Part shown: piece by piece, positions 34,267 to 46,483 of the stretch
How positions within the stretch are numbered: position 1 is the first letter of the stretch
Layout: every line of letters starts with the position of its first letter
Assembly (NCBI GenBank): GCA_002914845.1
Contig: JXTC01000154.1
Location: 320,610 to 384,609, forward strand
Reading direction: 5' to 3'
DNA length: 64,000 nucleotides
Source of the DNA: Trema orientale
Lineage: Eukaryota > Streptophyta > Magnoliopsida > Rosales > Cannabaceae
Position numbers and translations under genes: made by a program
The notes under the pieces: model-generated
Seen by the model: the letters and a program-made list of their open reading frames with translations, nothing else
Database searches by the model: none
What the model was told of the DNA's origin: nothing

Positions 34267-34380
34267 AGAGCTGGGACTTTGGTCAAGCCATCGGTAACAA
34301 CAAATGAAATTGACAAAGCAGTTCGTCAAATGATCATCGAGGCTGAACAAGAAGACCAATCTCATGACCATGTTGGATGA
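34267..34380 (+). pseudogene. methionine aminopeptidase fragment
   Basis: The plus strand reads RAGTLVKPSVTTNEIDKAVR, then QMIIEAE. This matches the conserved segment of type-1 methionine aminopeptidases of plants (AGTLVRPSVTTDEIDKAVHQMI, from memory), the enzyme that removes the initiator methionine. Only one exon's worth is present. After it the frame goes to unrelated EQEDQSHDHVG and a stop, and the catalytic metal-binding part is absent. A captured gene fragment inside repetitive DNA is the likely origin. Confidence 0.65.
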
Positions 34381-37028
34381 AACCGAGACCAAATTTCGGT
34401 CCATTCCATCAACATCTCTTCGTGTTCAACATCAATCCGAAACTAAGTTCTCGACTCTTTTATACTATTTATTTTAATGCACATTGCTTTGCATGTTCAT
34501 ACGGTTTTAGAATTTAATCACTAAATATTATCATATATCTAGATTCTCACAAAGGCTCAAGTAATCTTGCATATGTCCATTTTTTTAGGCCCATTTTTAT
34601 TTATTTACATACTTCAGGCCTAATAGCTATTTTATATCATTTTCTATCTAATAATTAGTTTTAAACTATCTTTTATTATCTTGTTATTTTTACATCACTT
34701 TTTCTACTAATTTGTACAACAAGTTTTCTTTTGCATGTAGTTTCTAATCCATGTACTTTAGTAATCCTTGGGTATCGAGCTACTCTCCACACTCTCGTGC
34801 TTGACCTGTAGCACAAGTTCGAGGTTTTGTGCTCTCTATATTTATATATATCTGTCTTATATCTCTATTTTGGTGAGTAATTTGTATTGCTGCTCTAAGT
34901 GCAATCAGTTACTATGCTTCCCCTTCCCTATAAAATAATCTGTATTGCTGCCTTAAGTGCAATCGGTTACTTTGCTCTCCTTTTAATTATTGTGCGCATT
35001 TATTTAGTGATCTGTGTTGTTTTCTCTTGCAACCGGTCACACCACTTTATTTAAATTTCAGCACTTTTATTTCAATTATTTATTATTATTTACGATGATA
35101 TAACTAAACTTACCGCCTCGTAATTCTAACCACTCTAACTAACTGAAACTGGCATATGGACGGTATCGCCTTCGTCAGTTTCTAACCATTTATTTTTCTG
35201 CATTTTATTTCTGTTGCTAACTTCTAGTTGACACTATGGTCGGTTTATTCGCCTCAGTCAACTAGTAATATTTAAATTCCTGTCTATTTATTTATTGCAT
35301 TATTATATTACTTCTAGTCTTCAGTTGACAATATGGTCGGTTTATCCGCCTCCGTCAAATTTTAATATTATTTTATTCTGCTTATTATCACGCACACTAA
35401 GTGAGTCATCCTTGCAACCACCAATCTCGTCGAGATACGTAGGAAGAGTTGTTCCTATTTCGACCGCCTATCATTTTTCGACACGTGGAAGTGTTGTGAT
35501 GACCCTTTCTGCTGTGCATTCTAATAGTATAACCCAATTATTTTCTGTTTTGTTTTAATTAAGTGAGCATAACTCCGACCCCGAACAAATTTTTATATTT
35601 ATAGTTGTACCAATTCTCAAGAATCCTAAAAAATGATCAATAATCCTAAAAAATAAAAATAATTTAATTACTCTCAGTCTCTTTTCCAATTCTCAAAAAA
35701 CATAAAAAATGAAAAATAATTCTATAACTCTAACTCTTTTTTTCAATTCTCAAGAAACAAAAAAAAGTGAAAAATAATTCTAAAATATTAAAAGATTAAA
35801 AGGGATTAACATGAAATAAAAATCTAAGGATGAGGACTTAAATGACACAAATAATAAAAATATCTTTTTTTTCTAATTGAAACTAATATTAGGGGATATT
35901 AGGGGGTTTTGCTTCAAAAGAATTGATTCCAGAGTTCATTTTACTAATTTATTTCGAGTTCGTGGGGTTTTTGTATTAAAAAGCCTAAAAAATAATAATA
36001 ATTAAGACAGTGTTTATTGTAAGCTCTTTGAAGCAAAAAATGTTTGTTTTTAAAATCTTTATTCTCCAGTTTTAAGATTTTTTTTCTTCTTAGATTCTTA
36101 GGTTTCTATTGTTGTTGTTGTTGTTGGTTGTTTTTTCTCGGTTTCTTTTAATATTCACTCAAAGTGCTTGAATTTGAAATCTTCTAATCAGATTTTAACA
36201 CTGGTCATATTCATTTTTATCACGTGTAAATTTTTCTTATTGTAGTCTATTTTGTGAACAATCAATTAAGTAGAAAACTCTAATAAATTTGATCATGAAT
36301 AAAGATACATAAATATGACTATTTAATTCTCTTATAATTTACATCGGGAGCTGTATCTTTGATTTTGCCTCAACCATTAAGCCAACCACATCTCTCATTT
36401 CAGGAAGTACTAAAGAAAAGAAAGTTATAATCTTTTTCTGAAAAGAAATATTTAATAAATAAAGAAAAATGAATTGTGAAGGCAACCGCCTCAAAGTTAA
36501 ATAATACATATAAAAGAATTCATTTGTACATATATAATTATATTCGGATTTGTGCATTTGTTAGCAATTCTGAAGAGCCTTAAAAGAAAAAAAAAAATTT
36601 GATACGTGTAGTCATATATTTTTCTTTTCTGAGTGTAGAACTATTTTTACAAACCAATAAAATCTTGATGTGTGTACATTTACAATAAAAACATTAAGTT
36701 ACAAGGAACTAATTAAGACAAATCGGCAATTAAGTTAAGGAACAAAAAGAACAATCTAGTTGGGTTCAGATTTTAAAGACAAGAAGTACTCGATCATCAT
36801 GATGATAAATTAATCAAATTATCAACGGAAATAATCAGATCTCTTCCAATTAGCAATAGAATGAAAGAAAAGATGAGCTCCATTTAATGTCTAGAGAAAT
36901 TACATTTACAATATTAATGGTACTACCTTCTCTTAATGTCCTCATGACTTCAATGGTAAAATCTAAACACAACAACACTAAGATTTGAAAATCTATACTA
37001 TAGCTACCATAACTATCATCCTATATTT
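34381..37028. other. repeat-rich intergenic DNA, no intact gene
   Basis: Non-coding. It includes near-duplicates such as TTTGTATTGCTGCTCTAAGTG / TCTGTATTGCTGCCTTAAGT at 34.88-34.96 kb and TATGGTCGGTTTAT(T/C)CGCCTC at 35.23 and 35.33 kb. The style suggests old retrotransposon or transposon sequence, but I cannot define its ends. Confidence 0.4.
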
Positions 37029-37595
37029 CTACAAGGATAAACTACGTAACTGCAGTGCCAAAGCTTCTTCCACTTCTCGATCTTCAAGAACTTCATTAGC
37101 ATTATGCATATCTTGATCTTCTGTGGTTTCTTGAGCACTTCCATTCCCGATTCGAAAACGACTAATTACATCAACAAGATGGCCAATATTAACGGAAACA
37201 TGATGATGATCAGCATCATCATTTAGACGTTCCAGACGATCATCACCAACATCAGCCTCGGGTGCATGATAATCAATAACCATAGCGTCTAATTCTAACC
37301 CGACCTGCACAACTCTACGTCTCTTATTAGGTTTAAGAACCATGCAGTAGTTATTTGAGTTGCATGGACTACTGTAATAATTAGCCTTCATCGCATCTAG
37401 TCGTTGCTCATAGACTTCGATCTTGGACCTCAACTTAACGAGTGTTGCTTCATCTTCTTTCCTAGAAAGTCGTTCTTCATCGAACATCAGAATCTTTCTT
37501 CGTTCTTGCTGCCGCTCCATTAGCTTAACTTCACGTTTCATTTCCCTATGAATGCAGCGACCTCGATAATTGACCGCTCGGTCCTGAGTCTCCAT
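37029..37595 (-). CDS. hypothetical nuclear-type protein (188 aa)
   Basis: Single frame opening METQDRAVNYRGRCIHREM. A highly charged helical part (VKLMERQQERRKILMFDEER, then VKLRSKIEVYEQRLDAMKA) reads as a coiled coil over about residues 20-70. It is followed by a basic cluster NKRRRVV, a possible nuclear localisation signal, then acidic stretches and an end LEDREVEEALALQLRSLSL. The frame is open further upstream to another ATG at 37652, so the start is uncertain. I do not recognise the family. Composition (polar, charged, no membrane span) is that of a real soluble plant protein. Confidence 0.5.
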   Translation of the reverse strand: METQDRAVNYRGRCIHREMKREVKLMERQQERRKILMFDEERLSRKEDEATLVKLRSKIEVYEQRLDAMKANYYSSPCNSNNYCMVLKPNKRRRVVQVGLELDAMVIDYHAPEADVGDDRLERLNDDADHHHVSVNIGHLVDVISRFRIGNGSAQETTEDQDMHNANEVLEDREVEEALALQLRSLSL

Positions 37596-38099
37596 TTGGA
37601 AATACCTTTTTCCAATTGGAATACACGAACGTATGAGTATTGATGTACTCATATTTATACAATATTTATGTACCTTTTCCAACTTAATTTTGGGCTTTAT
37701 TGTTATTCTTTTATAAAGTTTCATCTTAATTCTTGATGTTTTGTTAAATTAAGCAGGTTGTGGATATTTATGACAAAGAAAACTCAAGATTGATATTTTT
37801 ATACCTGAAAGAAGGAGGAGCCCAATAACGAATTGAATTCATGGGCCATTTCCATCTAATACATTTGGCCCATTTGAAGAGGAAAATTGGTTGCACCTGC
37901 ACGTTAATTGGAGATTGAAAAGATTGAAATATATGTGTGGATACATGTAAAGAGAAACGTGAAGATGAGAACCGGCTGTTCAATTATCTAGGAATTCAAA
38001 TTAAAAAAATATTAAATTAAACGGAAAAAAAAAAAAAAAAAAAGAAGAAACGTGAATCTTTTGGTGAGTCGGTGGACTTAACAACAATACGGTCTGCAT

Positions 38100-38955
38100 G
38101 CCTTTCTATATAATGACTCGAGGGGGAATCGAGGGAGAGCGGAACGCACGAGAGGGGCAGCAGAAATTTCTAGAGCAGTTTTCCTTTCTCTCTTCAATTT
38201 TATGTTTTAATATTATGTGTTTATGATTTGTTTTAGTTTAGCTATGAGTTAATTTTCTTTTCTGGGACTACGATGTAGCCTAACTATGATATTTTAATAT
38301 TTTTTTTTCAATTTAGTCCATAAATTATTTTTTTTAGTTGAGTTTTTAATTTTATTTTTAATGCTTCTATTTGATTGGCCACTAAATAAATGATTTGTTA
38401 ATCATAATGAAACCGGAAGGAGATTTATGTGTCTAGTTCGTTGGATTGAAAGCCATAAATTGCATGTAAAATAAGAATATATTTACATAGTTTGTATAAT
38501 CGCTATATGAGTTTCCATAAACCTTAATGAATTCTTAATTCACATAGGAATATAGTGAATTAGTAATTAAAGGTATTTTTGCTTGAACTCGGGAGAGTAT
38601 AGTGAATAAATTAGGGAATCTCGACTATCAACTAGGGGAATAATTTTAGGCTAATGAGATGGGGAATTTTAGAGTGGATTATTTATGGTGAAATTGGACA
38701 CCCTAGGTTTAATTTCATTGATTTACATCACGTGCTATTTTTCGCTTTTAATTTCCGTTCTCGTTTATTTTTATTTCTTTTAGTTTATTTTTAGTTTTAA
38801 TTTAATTTTTCTTTAGTCGATTGATTCAAATAAAATTAGGGTTAGCTAAATTTCGGTACTTAGTAAATCTACATTCTTCGTGGGACGATACTCATATTCA
38901 CTATTTTATTACTTGTTTGCGATACGTGCACTTGCGTTCATAATTTACACAACAA
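38100..38955 (+). mobile_element. likely LTR-retrotransposon relic
   Basis: The end region contains TTCTTCGTGGGACGATACTC and TTGCGATACGTGCACTTGCG. Phrases like these are common in leader or LTR regions of plant gypsy-type elements. No coding part and no second LTR were found, so it is a small remnant of unknown age. Confidence 0.3.
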
Positions 38956-39240
38956 GTATCTCAGTTTTTTCATGCCAATATGTTCTACTGTTTGTTTCTC
39001 TGGAAAATATGCCTAACAATGCGATAAAGAGATAGAAACAGAGAGAGCGAGAGAGATACCTCGTTTGAGTTGAAGTGCTGACTATCTTGCTAGAGGACAG
39101 AGCTTGGAAAATTTGTGTTGAGAGCAGGTCCATGAAGCAAAGTTTTCTTATCAATGGGTTTAAAGAGAGTTATATAAACAATTTTTGGTTGTGTGCAGTT
39201 ATTTCTGTTATATACATTTAGGAACTGATCACCCTTTTTT
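38945..39240 (-). promoter_or_regulatory. orphan promoter and first-exon copy without a gene body
   Basis: On the minus strand this block carries the same promoter and leader as the gene at 42653: ATCAGTTCCTAAATG, a TATATAAC box, CTCTCAACACAAATTTTCC, CAAGCTCTGTC, and the GAGAAACAAACAGTAG motif at 38985-39008. It includes a donor-like AG|GTATCTC. Downstream of it on the minus strand there is no family member; the next gene (37029) is unrelated. It is the 5' end of a copy whose body has been lost. Confidence 0.65.
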
Positions 39241-39499
39241 TTTCCTCGGTTACGTTTAATTGCAATTTTATTCCTTAGTTTTGGCGGTGCTCCAAAAGGG
39301 TTTTTGGTATATACTTAACCAATATTATATTTTAACTGCCATTGAGTAACATGGTATGAAAGAAAGACGATTAAGATCTTTGCATAATTGCTTTATCATG
39401 TACACATTGGATGATAGCAACTTAAGAGGGAAAACAAAAACCAGAAAGCAAACTAATTGCCACAAACTATAATTTGTACCAGTTGGAATGTTTTTCCAT

Positions 39500-40000
39500 T
39501 TGAATATTGTCCCGAATTATGGATAGAATGGTTTTGATAGAAGGTGGATTGACTTGGTGATGCACTGTATCTCCTCAGTCAGTTATTCTTTTTTGGTCAA
39601 TGGCGAACCTCAGGGTCCTCTTAATCCCCGAAATAGGGATTAGGCAAGGGTGTCCATTATCCCCGTACCTCTTTCTTTTATGTGCTAATGTTTTTATCTT
39701 CTATGACCTCGATCTAGAGCTGAGGTCAACCGACCGATACATGGGGTTAAAGTTGAGAAGTCTTCTATTTCATTCAGTCCAAAATACTGTACCGGAAGTA
39801 AAGGATGAAATCCAATTCTTAATGTTAAGGTGGTCCTTTGTCATGAGAGATACTAGTGTCTTCCTTCTTTGGTGAGTAGAAAGAGAAGTTTTCGGAGCCA
39901 TAAAGGATAGAGTTTGGCAAAAAGTACAGGGTTGGAAGGAATAAGGGTTTCTGCTAGAGCTAAATATGTATACCATTAGTGATAGTTTTAGATGAGTCAG
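39500..40000 (+). mobile_element. LINE reverse-transcriptase relic
   Basis: GIRQGCPLSPYLFLLCANVF is the conserved RT block of plant L1-type LINEs, and FLVNGEPQGP before it lies in another frame. Further on, GAIKDRVWQKVQGWKE corresponds to the usual (I/L)RDRVWxKLQGWKEK segment. Frameshifts and stops break it, and much of the element is missing. The latter part of this relic reappears at 44.85-44.99 kb within a segmental duplication. Confidence 0.75.
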
Positions 40001-40689
40001 AATTAGTTGTCATGTAGAATTGAATGGGTGATATCTTTGGTAGCACATGAAAGTTAATTCAGTCATCTGTCTTTTGCATATTGAGGTAGTTTTGCATTTG
40101 GAAATGAAAGTTCAAATTTATTACGGGGTCATTCAAAACCATTCATTTTTTTCCCCTTTATGAATATGGGAAGATGGCTAACCGGTAATCATAGTGAATG
40201 ATTGGAATCAAAGTAACCGAACTTTGCTCCTATGACTTATTCCAACCATTCCACTCTTGTCATCAGTCACTTGATTTTCTCTTTAATTTTAACTAATTTT
40301 TTAAGCATTAAAAAATACGAAACATGAAAAGGGTACCATGTAAGACAAAATCTCAATGTTTAAATTATTATATGCAACAGAACATAAAACTGAGGGAATA
40401 GTAGTCCACAAAATAATAGCTTATAAACACTTGAAACAAATGACTAATTTGACTCACCAAGAAAAATCACCCTAATTTGGCTGACAGAAGCAACTAAAAA
40501 CCGAAACATTAATTAGACTAGATATGACATGATCCATATTCTGAAACAAGAACAGATATTATACAAGTATCATCAAAGCCCTGTCTCCATATTTGGATAA
40601 CTTTGTAATCCATTTTCTTCTCAAGCAATCTGTTCTGTCCCACCAGCTTCCCTTGTCTACTTACTATATATCTCCAATTCAGTCCTCTA

Positions 40690-41040
40690 CAGAGCTTCCG
40701 AGCATTCATTATAACCTTCTACCTTCGAATCCAAAGAGCAGTCTTGATCACTGAAATAACCTTCCAAGAACGAAATCGCACCACAGAACTCACTTGTGAG
40801 ATTTTCGATAAAATTCTTTCGTTTCATTTGCTGAAATTTCCGCAACTGGAGTCTTCGTCGACTGCCTGGCTTCGCTTTCTCCCATTTTCAACAATTCCAT
40901 AACCTTGTCGACCACGTACCATGCATAAGGCTCTCTCGTTCCACCACCATAGGTTTGAGCCAAGAGTTTAAACGTCCGATGATTTCGAGTACTTGAACTC
41001 CGTCTGACATCAGCGAAAAGCAATCAACAAGGAGGAAACA
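40690..41040 (-). pseudogene. decayed copy of the two-exon unknown-family gene
   Basis: The minus strand gives pieces in different frames that align with the gene at 42653: VQVLEIIGRLNSWLKPMVVE against SQLREFRAKLTQLKDSKNG, REPYAWYVVDKVMELLKMGE against RVPIVVLRSLAAVEGLLSLM, then GAISFLEGYFSDQD and ECSEALCR in the region of the C-terminal helix pair. Frames switch at least once and there is no start or splice structure. The identity is weak at each step, but the order is kept over about 100 residues. Confidence 0.5.
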
Positions 41041-41049
41041 GAGCTGAAT

Positions 41050-42220
41050 GGCCATTAATCCAGACCTTTAATATCTAAGCACCTTTGATATCTAAGCAGA
41101 ACAAAAACGGTTGTGACGATTAAATCTCAGGTATAATCAACATGGGATATAATAATACTACCCCAAAAATAAATAAAATAAAAAACAAACAAAAGAAAAC
41201 AACACAAAAAAGAAACAAAAAATAAAAATTATAATAGGTCAAATATCATGAAGCTAAAATAAAGGCAAATTAACAATTTCATTCGGTAACAAAAAAATTA
41301 GAATGTAGCAGCTGTACAATTGACATTTTTATGTGTCTTAGTTATTTAGTAGCATTCTTTGTAATGCAAATGCATATTAAAAGTACCACAAAACAGTTGC
41401 GATACTGGCTACTGCTGACACTAATTTAAAAATGACGCAAATCTTTTTATTTTTTCCAATAGTGCAATTGTGGAAAGGGATTTAGCTCTTTTGATGTCAT
41501 CGAAGTATGGATAAGTAAGTCCATAACTTAGCCTTCTTAGTTAATTAGATGATTTATTTGTTTCTATTTTGGAATAACTTTTTGTTGATCTATGTTTCTC
41601 AATTTTAAATAATTAGGTGTTGAACATCCTATTTCAAAGAGATTGAACATTTTTATTAGTACTAAACCTATACGAATATTCACGTTTTATATTGAAATAG
41701 AGACTCTAATAATGAGCTTAGCAAGCCCGGGCACCAAGAGAAATTATACAATACGATAAACTTAATACAACATACGGATCTTAGTTTTTTTTATTTTTTT
41801 ATTTTTTTTTTTAAAAAAAAGGAAAACGTTTTGATCATATTTTTTTAAAAATAGAATGAGAACTAACTTTCAGCACAAGCGCTCAGAAAAAGTAAATTCA
41901 AAATTAAAACTCGTTAATTCAAATTATATACCCCAAAAGCTTCGATGTATATAGTCGGCATAGTTTTATATGTATCATTTGTTGTATTATTAACCATTAA
42001 AATGAACTTTTAATTTTACGCCTACTTACTAAAAATAATATTTCTCAATTTTATGCCAACTTACTAAAAATAATAATTCTCACAGAAAGACAAAACTAGA
42101 AGTTACAAACATGTCTTTTATTTGACTAAAACTAAAATTGAGTCTATCATCATTGTTCAACACTGCCTTGCTACAATGTTCAACTAGACGTACTCCTTTC
42201 ATAATATAACGCTAGTCTAA
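41050..42220. other. intergenic DNA between cluster units
   Basis: The block TCAAATATCATGAAGCTAAA followed by AAGGCAAATTAACAATTTCA at 41.25 kb matches 49.41-49.46 kb, the 3' flank of the fragment at 49467. Parts around 42.0 kb (TTTTATGCCAACTTA) match 45.9 kb. These are the worn joints of tandem duplication units. No gene seen. Confidence 0.5.
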
Positions 42221-42225
42221 GTTTA

Positions 42226-42227
<2 letters not shown>

Positions 42228-42256
<29 letters not shown>
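42228..42256. repeat. GA dinucleotide microsatellite
   Basis: Uninterrupted GAGAGA run of about 28 bases, downstream of the minus-strand gene that follows. Confidence 0.85.
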
Positions 42257-42259
<3 letters not shown>

Positions 42260-42652
42260 TATCCGGACTTAAAAACCAAAGACAACTAAGAAAATGACTT
42301 TTTTTAGCTTTTCCTAGAAAAACAAAAACAAAAACATAACAAAACAGAACAGAGAAAATTAAAATGGCTTGTTGCATATTGTACATCTTCTAGTCTATTA
42401 GAATAAGTAATATCATGAAAGTAAATTTTAGTTGCTTTTGACAGAGTAAAAAGACATAAATTAAAGACATTCTAACACATGATCAATACTAATTGTGTAA
42501 CTATAATCCTCACAGAAAAACAAAACTAAAAATCATAACATGTCTTTTTATATGCTAGAAACTTAAAGTCGAATGTATCATGAACTAGAACGAACACAAG
42601 TTGTTCACTTCGATTTCTCACAGAACACAAGTTGAGCCCATTCAAGTGGTCT

Positions 42653-43777
42653 CTACCCCAAGGACAGAGAATTTCCAGTTCCGTGGCTGCTTTCGCCGCC
42701 TCCCCTAGGCTTCTTTGATGGCAGATTCGTTGTCCTCGGGTCGAGTCTTCTTTTATTCTGATGTATGGCATGAGGAGAAAATAAGAGAAGAATACAGGGA
42801 ATTTAGAGAATGAAAGAGAGAGCTCTTAAATCTAACAAGTCCAACAAACACGGACATAACTAAGTAGTCAACTCAGAAACTGATTATAAATCTAAAAATA
42901 ATCCTACAAACATTAGTGAATCAGACATTGTGTCAATTACCTTTCTATATGTACGCCTCAACTCGGGACCGAACTCCGTAATAATTGCTTCGTTTCTCTC
43001 TGAAATGCTCTTCAAAGTCTCGTTAGACCATGCAAGAACCGCGTCACATCGTTCGTATTGGCACTTGTTCTGCTCTGAAATGAGCAGGCTCGAAATGCAG
43101 ATCAGAACGAACTCCAAATCCCAAAACATCTGAACAAGTTTATCAAAATCTTCATCGTTCGCGATTTCTACATCCGATTTTTGGTGTCTTTCTCCTCCAT
43201 CGCCACACTTCGTTTCCTCCATAAGACTCAAGAGTCCTTCCACTGCAGCAAGACTTCTGAGGACAACTATTGGTACCCTACCATTCTTTGAATCCTTCAG
43301 CTGTGTAAGTTTTGCGCGGAATTCCCTCAACTGGGATTTTGTTGTTTGAGAGTCCGGCCTCAAGGGAACAAAACAACGTAGCACCAGAAAGAGGTCAGCC
43401 TCAATCAGTTGAAGCTTTTCTGTTGTCAGCTTCAGACACTCCCAAACTTGATCGATTTGACGATCTCTACCTTTCCTTAACATATCTTCAAGTCTCTCTT
43501 TCTTTTTTCCATCGTATGTTGAACCGAAAATCTCCATTTCTTCGCCTTTCGTCGTTCTACTCACCATTTCCAATTCCTCGTCAATCATATTCGGCTTAAA
43601 TCCGCACATATACTCTCTAACGTCCCTCCAAGTCCAGACTCCTCCCCGGCCTGCTAATTGCTTCTGCTCATCAAGACTACGAATAAGACGTTCGTAGAAC
43701 TCATTATAGTCCATCTTCTCCCTCAGTGGTAGCTTTAGTTGTATGTATAAGCCAATACGAGATAAGTCCGCCATCAT
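42653..43777 (-). CDS. uncharacterised two-exon family protein, copy 1 (313 aa)
   Basis: Exons 43777-42941 and 42757-42653 on the minus strand, with a 183-bp GT-AG intron in phase 0 (TATAGAAAG|GTAATT ... TACATCAG|AATAAA). Exon 1 begins MMADLSRIGLYIQLKLPLRE. It includes VWTWRDVREYMCGF near residue 48, helical LEDMLRKGRDRQIDQVW, NGRVPIVVLRSLAAVEGLL in the middle, and CDAVLAWSNETLKSI near the end. The small exon 2 adds a basic, Gly/Ser-rich tail, KKPRGGGESSH, which resembles a nuclear localisation signal. The paralog at 46484 has the same exon plan and tail, which supports this model. Related to the single-exon protein at 20147. The start is chosen at the first ATG aligning with the paralog; the frame is open further upstream, and a non-coding first exon near 44.26-44.35 kb is likely. 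Function unknown. Confidence 0.75.
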
Positions 43778-43919
43778 GTAATTCAGCCTTTGTGATCGGT
43801 GCTGCTTCTTCTTACTAGTAACAAGACATGCAATTTGGTCAGAAAAAACGGTACCTTTAACAATGAGAACTAAGCTAACACAATGATTTTCTTTCACTTC
43901 TTGCAAAAGACTAGTTTTT

Positions 43920-44216
43920 TTTTGAGAAATAGAGAGATGGCACCATTAAGAAAAGACTTTCAAGAAACGGTCAGGGGAGCGTTTCTACTGTTTGTTTCTC
44001 CAGAAAATGAGCCTAACAATGCGAGAAAGAGATGGAAACACACACACACATATAGAGATGGCAACATTAAGAAGAGCCTTTCAAGAAATGGTCAGGGGAG
44101 CAATACATGGAATAGATGAACGTACGTATAGGAATATGTGTCTTTTCATACCAATCTTTTCTACTGTTTGTTTCTCTGGAAAATATGCCTAACAATACGA
44201 GAAAGAGATAGAAACA

Positions 44217-44254
<38 letters not shown>

Positions 44255-44380
44255 AATACCTGTTTTGACATGAAGTGCTTGACTTTCTTGCTAGAAGACG
44301 GAGCTTGGAAAATTTGTGTTGAGAGCAGGGGAAGCAATTTTTGTTGTCAATGGATTAAAAAAGGTTATATAAACAGTTGG
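43920..44380 (-). promoter_or_regulatory. leader, probable 5' intron and promoter of the gene at 42653
   Basis: The region has two copies of a block with CTTTCAAGAAA(C/T)GGTCAGGGGAG, two copies of the motif CTACTGTTTGTTTCTC (43985 and 44161), a GA microsatellite (44219-44251) and, on the minus strand, CAAAACAG|GTATTTCCC, a good splice donor. Farther up are TATATAAC and the same sequence as at the orphan promoter near 39.2 kb. A first exon with the intron spanning to about 43.8 kb is the likely layout. Confidence 0.55.
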
Positions 44381-45290
44381 TAGTTACGTGCGGTTATTTC
44401 TGTTATATACAGTTAGGAACTGATCACTTCTTTTTAGTTACGTTTAATTGCAGTTTTATTCCTTGGTTTTGGCTGGTAATTTATTTATTTCCAGCGCTTC
44501 AAAGGGTTTTAGTATATACTTAACCAATATTATTTAACTACCATTAAGTAACAAGGTATTAAAGAATGACCACTAAGATCTTTGCATAATTTTTTTTATT
44601 ATATACACACCGGATAATAGCAACTTAAGAGGAGGGGGAAAAAAAAACAGAAAGCAAAATAAGGGTGTTTGAGTTTTAACTTTAAAAAGTGTTCAAAAGT
44701 AAAATCAAAACGTACACTCTCTCTAATTGCCACAAACTATAATTTGTACTAGTTGGACTGGTTTTTCCATTGGATAGAATGGTGTGGCATCGTGTCAGTT
44801 AATTAACTTTGAGAAGTCTTTCTCTTTCATCCGGGGTCTTCCTTCTTTGGTGAGTAGAAATAGAAGAGAAGTTTTTGGAGCCATAGAGGATAGAGTTTGG
44901 CAAAAATTACAGGGTTGGAAGGAACAAAATTTCTGCTAGGGCTAAATATGTGTGCCATTAGTAACAATTTTAGATGAGTCAGTAACCATTCATTTTTTCT
45001 TTTCCCTTTATGTATATGAGAATTTCGCTAACTAGTAATCAAAGTTAATGACTGGAGTCAAAAGTAACTGAACTATTTGGTCCTATCATTTCTTCTAACC
45101 ATTCAACTCTTATCAACAGTGATCACTTGATTTTCTCTTTGATTTTTAACTAATTTAAGCAAGAACATGAAAAAGGTACTACTTTGCTATGAGAAACAAA
45201 ATCTCAATGTTTATGTTATTACGCAAATGAAAATAAATCTGATCAGTCCACAAAACAATAGCTTATAAACCAAAAGACTATTTTGTCCAA
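44150..45290. repeat. segmental duplication, other copy at 38985-40460
   Basis: Shared order: CTACTGTTTGTTTCTCTGGA, GTGTTGAGAGCAGG, GGAACTGATCAC, TATATACTTAACCAATATTA, GATCTTTGCATAATT, TTGCCACAAACTATAATTTG, the LINE piece GATAGAGTTTGGCAAAAA, and AATAGCTTATAAAC. The two are about 5 kb apart in the same orientation. The LINE relic lies in both, so duplication came after the LINE inserted; this copy has since lost the RT motif part. Confidence 0.8.
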
Positions 45291-46480
45291 TCACAATTCA
45301 GAATATATATTAGAAAAAGTCTCCTTATAGAAGTAAAATTATGAAGCAGTTCTATAGCAGATTTCATTATCGTCAATTTTCTCCTTTTTTTCTTTTTTCC
45401 CTCCTTTTTGTCGATTAATACTTCTGTAAGAGTATCACTATCACCAATAGTCCTTAATTTTTTTGATGTGTCACTTTAGTTTCGGAGAAAAAAAAAAGGT
45501 CCAGTAAGTTGTTGAAATTATTTTTTTGTGACAATTTAGTCCAAAATTCTAACACCGTTAAATTTTAGACGGGACTAATGTTCATGTCAGAATCTAAAAA
45601 CTCCTGATATTTTGGTAATTTAAAAAAATAAAAATAAAAACAAAAGAAGTCCTGGATTTAATTTTCAAGAAAACAAAAGTGATAGGAAAAAGATTTAAAG
45701 TTACCTTTCTTTTTTCAGGGCTTTGTTTTTAATGTTATGTTTTTCGGTTGAGCACGAGATATACATATGAGAATTTTGTCTAACTTTTAATATTATTAGC
45801 AATTTTGATTAGTTTGTCACTTAACAATTAAATTCATAATACTAATCGCATTTAAGTTAAGGGATCACAGATACCAATTATCAATATAAGAAGTGAGTTA
45901 ACTTTCAATTTTATGCCGACTTATAATAGCGTTATATGCTTTTTTTTTCACACAAAAGAAATTGGTAAAAAGCTAACTTGAGTACAAGCTGGCCAATTAT
46001 AATGCCATGCAATATTATATGAAGGAGATTTAAAAATAAATAAATAAAATAAAAAATAAAAAAATAAAAAAAGATCAAAACTAAAAAGTAGACAATATCA
46101 TCAACTTAATCAAACGTGAGCTCTTTAATCTCTAGTAGAAATATCATTATGCACTTGAACTCATTGCCATATTCACCATAGTTTTGTATGAGGCAAAGCA
46201 AAGTTATTGTCATAACTACATATGAATACTGCAATAGACAATTAACTTCGAATTAAAACAATTCTTTCTACAAATTAAGGATTTGATGACATGTCCAGAA
46301 AATAACAAAACAAAGCAAAGTCTAAGTCCATTGCCGAATTTGAAACCAAACCGAAACAAAACAGAGAAGATTAATACTAAAAGTCTGAGTCTATCATCTA
46401 CTAAAACAAACATACGTTCACTTCAATGTCACACAGAAAATATGAACCTACCAAACGAAAACAATTGCAAAATTTCATGC
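45291..46480. other. intergenic DNA between cluster units
   Basis: No gene. Several phrases (CAATTTTATGCCGACTTA, AAACAGAGAAGATTAA, GAGTCTATCATC) echo 42.0-42.4 kb, showing an older duplication of the 3' flank of the two-exon genes. Confidence 0.5.
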
Positions 46481-46483
46481 TTT

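Noticed and set aside
36339-36557. Minus-strand frame ending MRDVVGLMVEAKSKIQLPM
   Set aside because: A short phrase looks coding, but the rest is AT-rich filler and no flanking exons fit.
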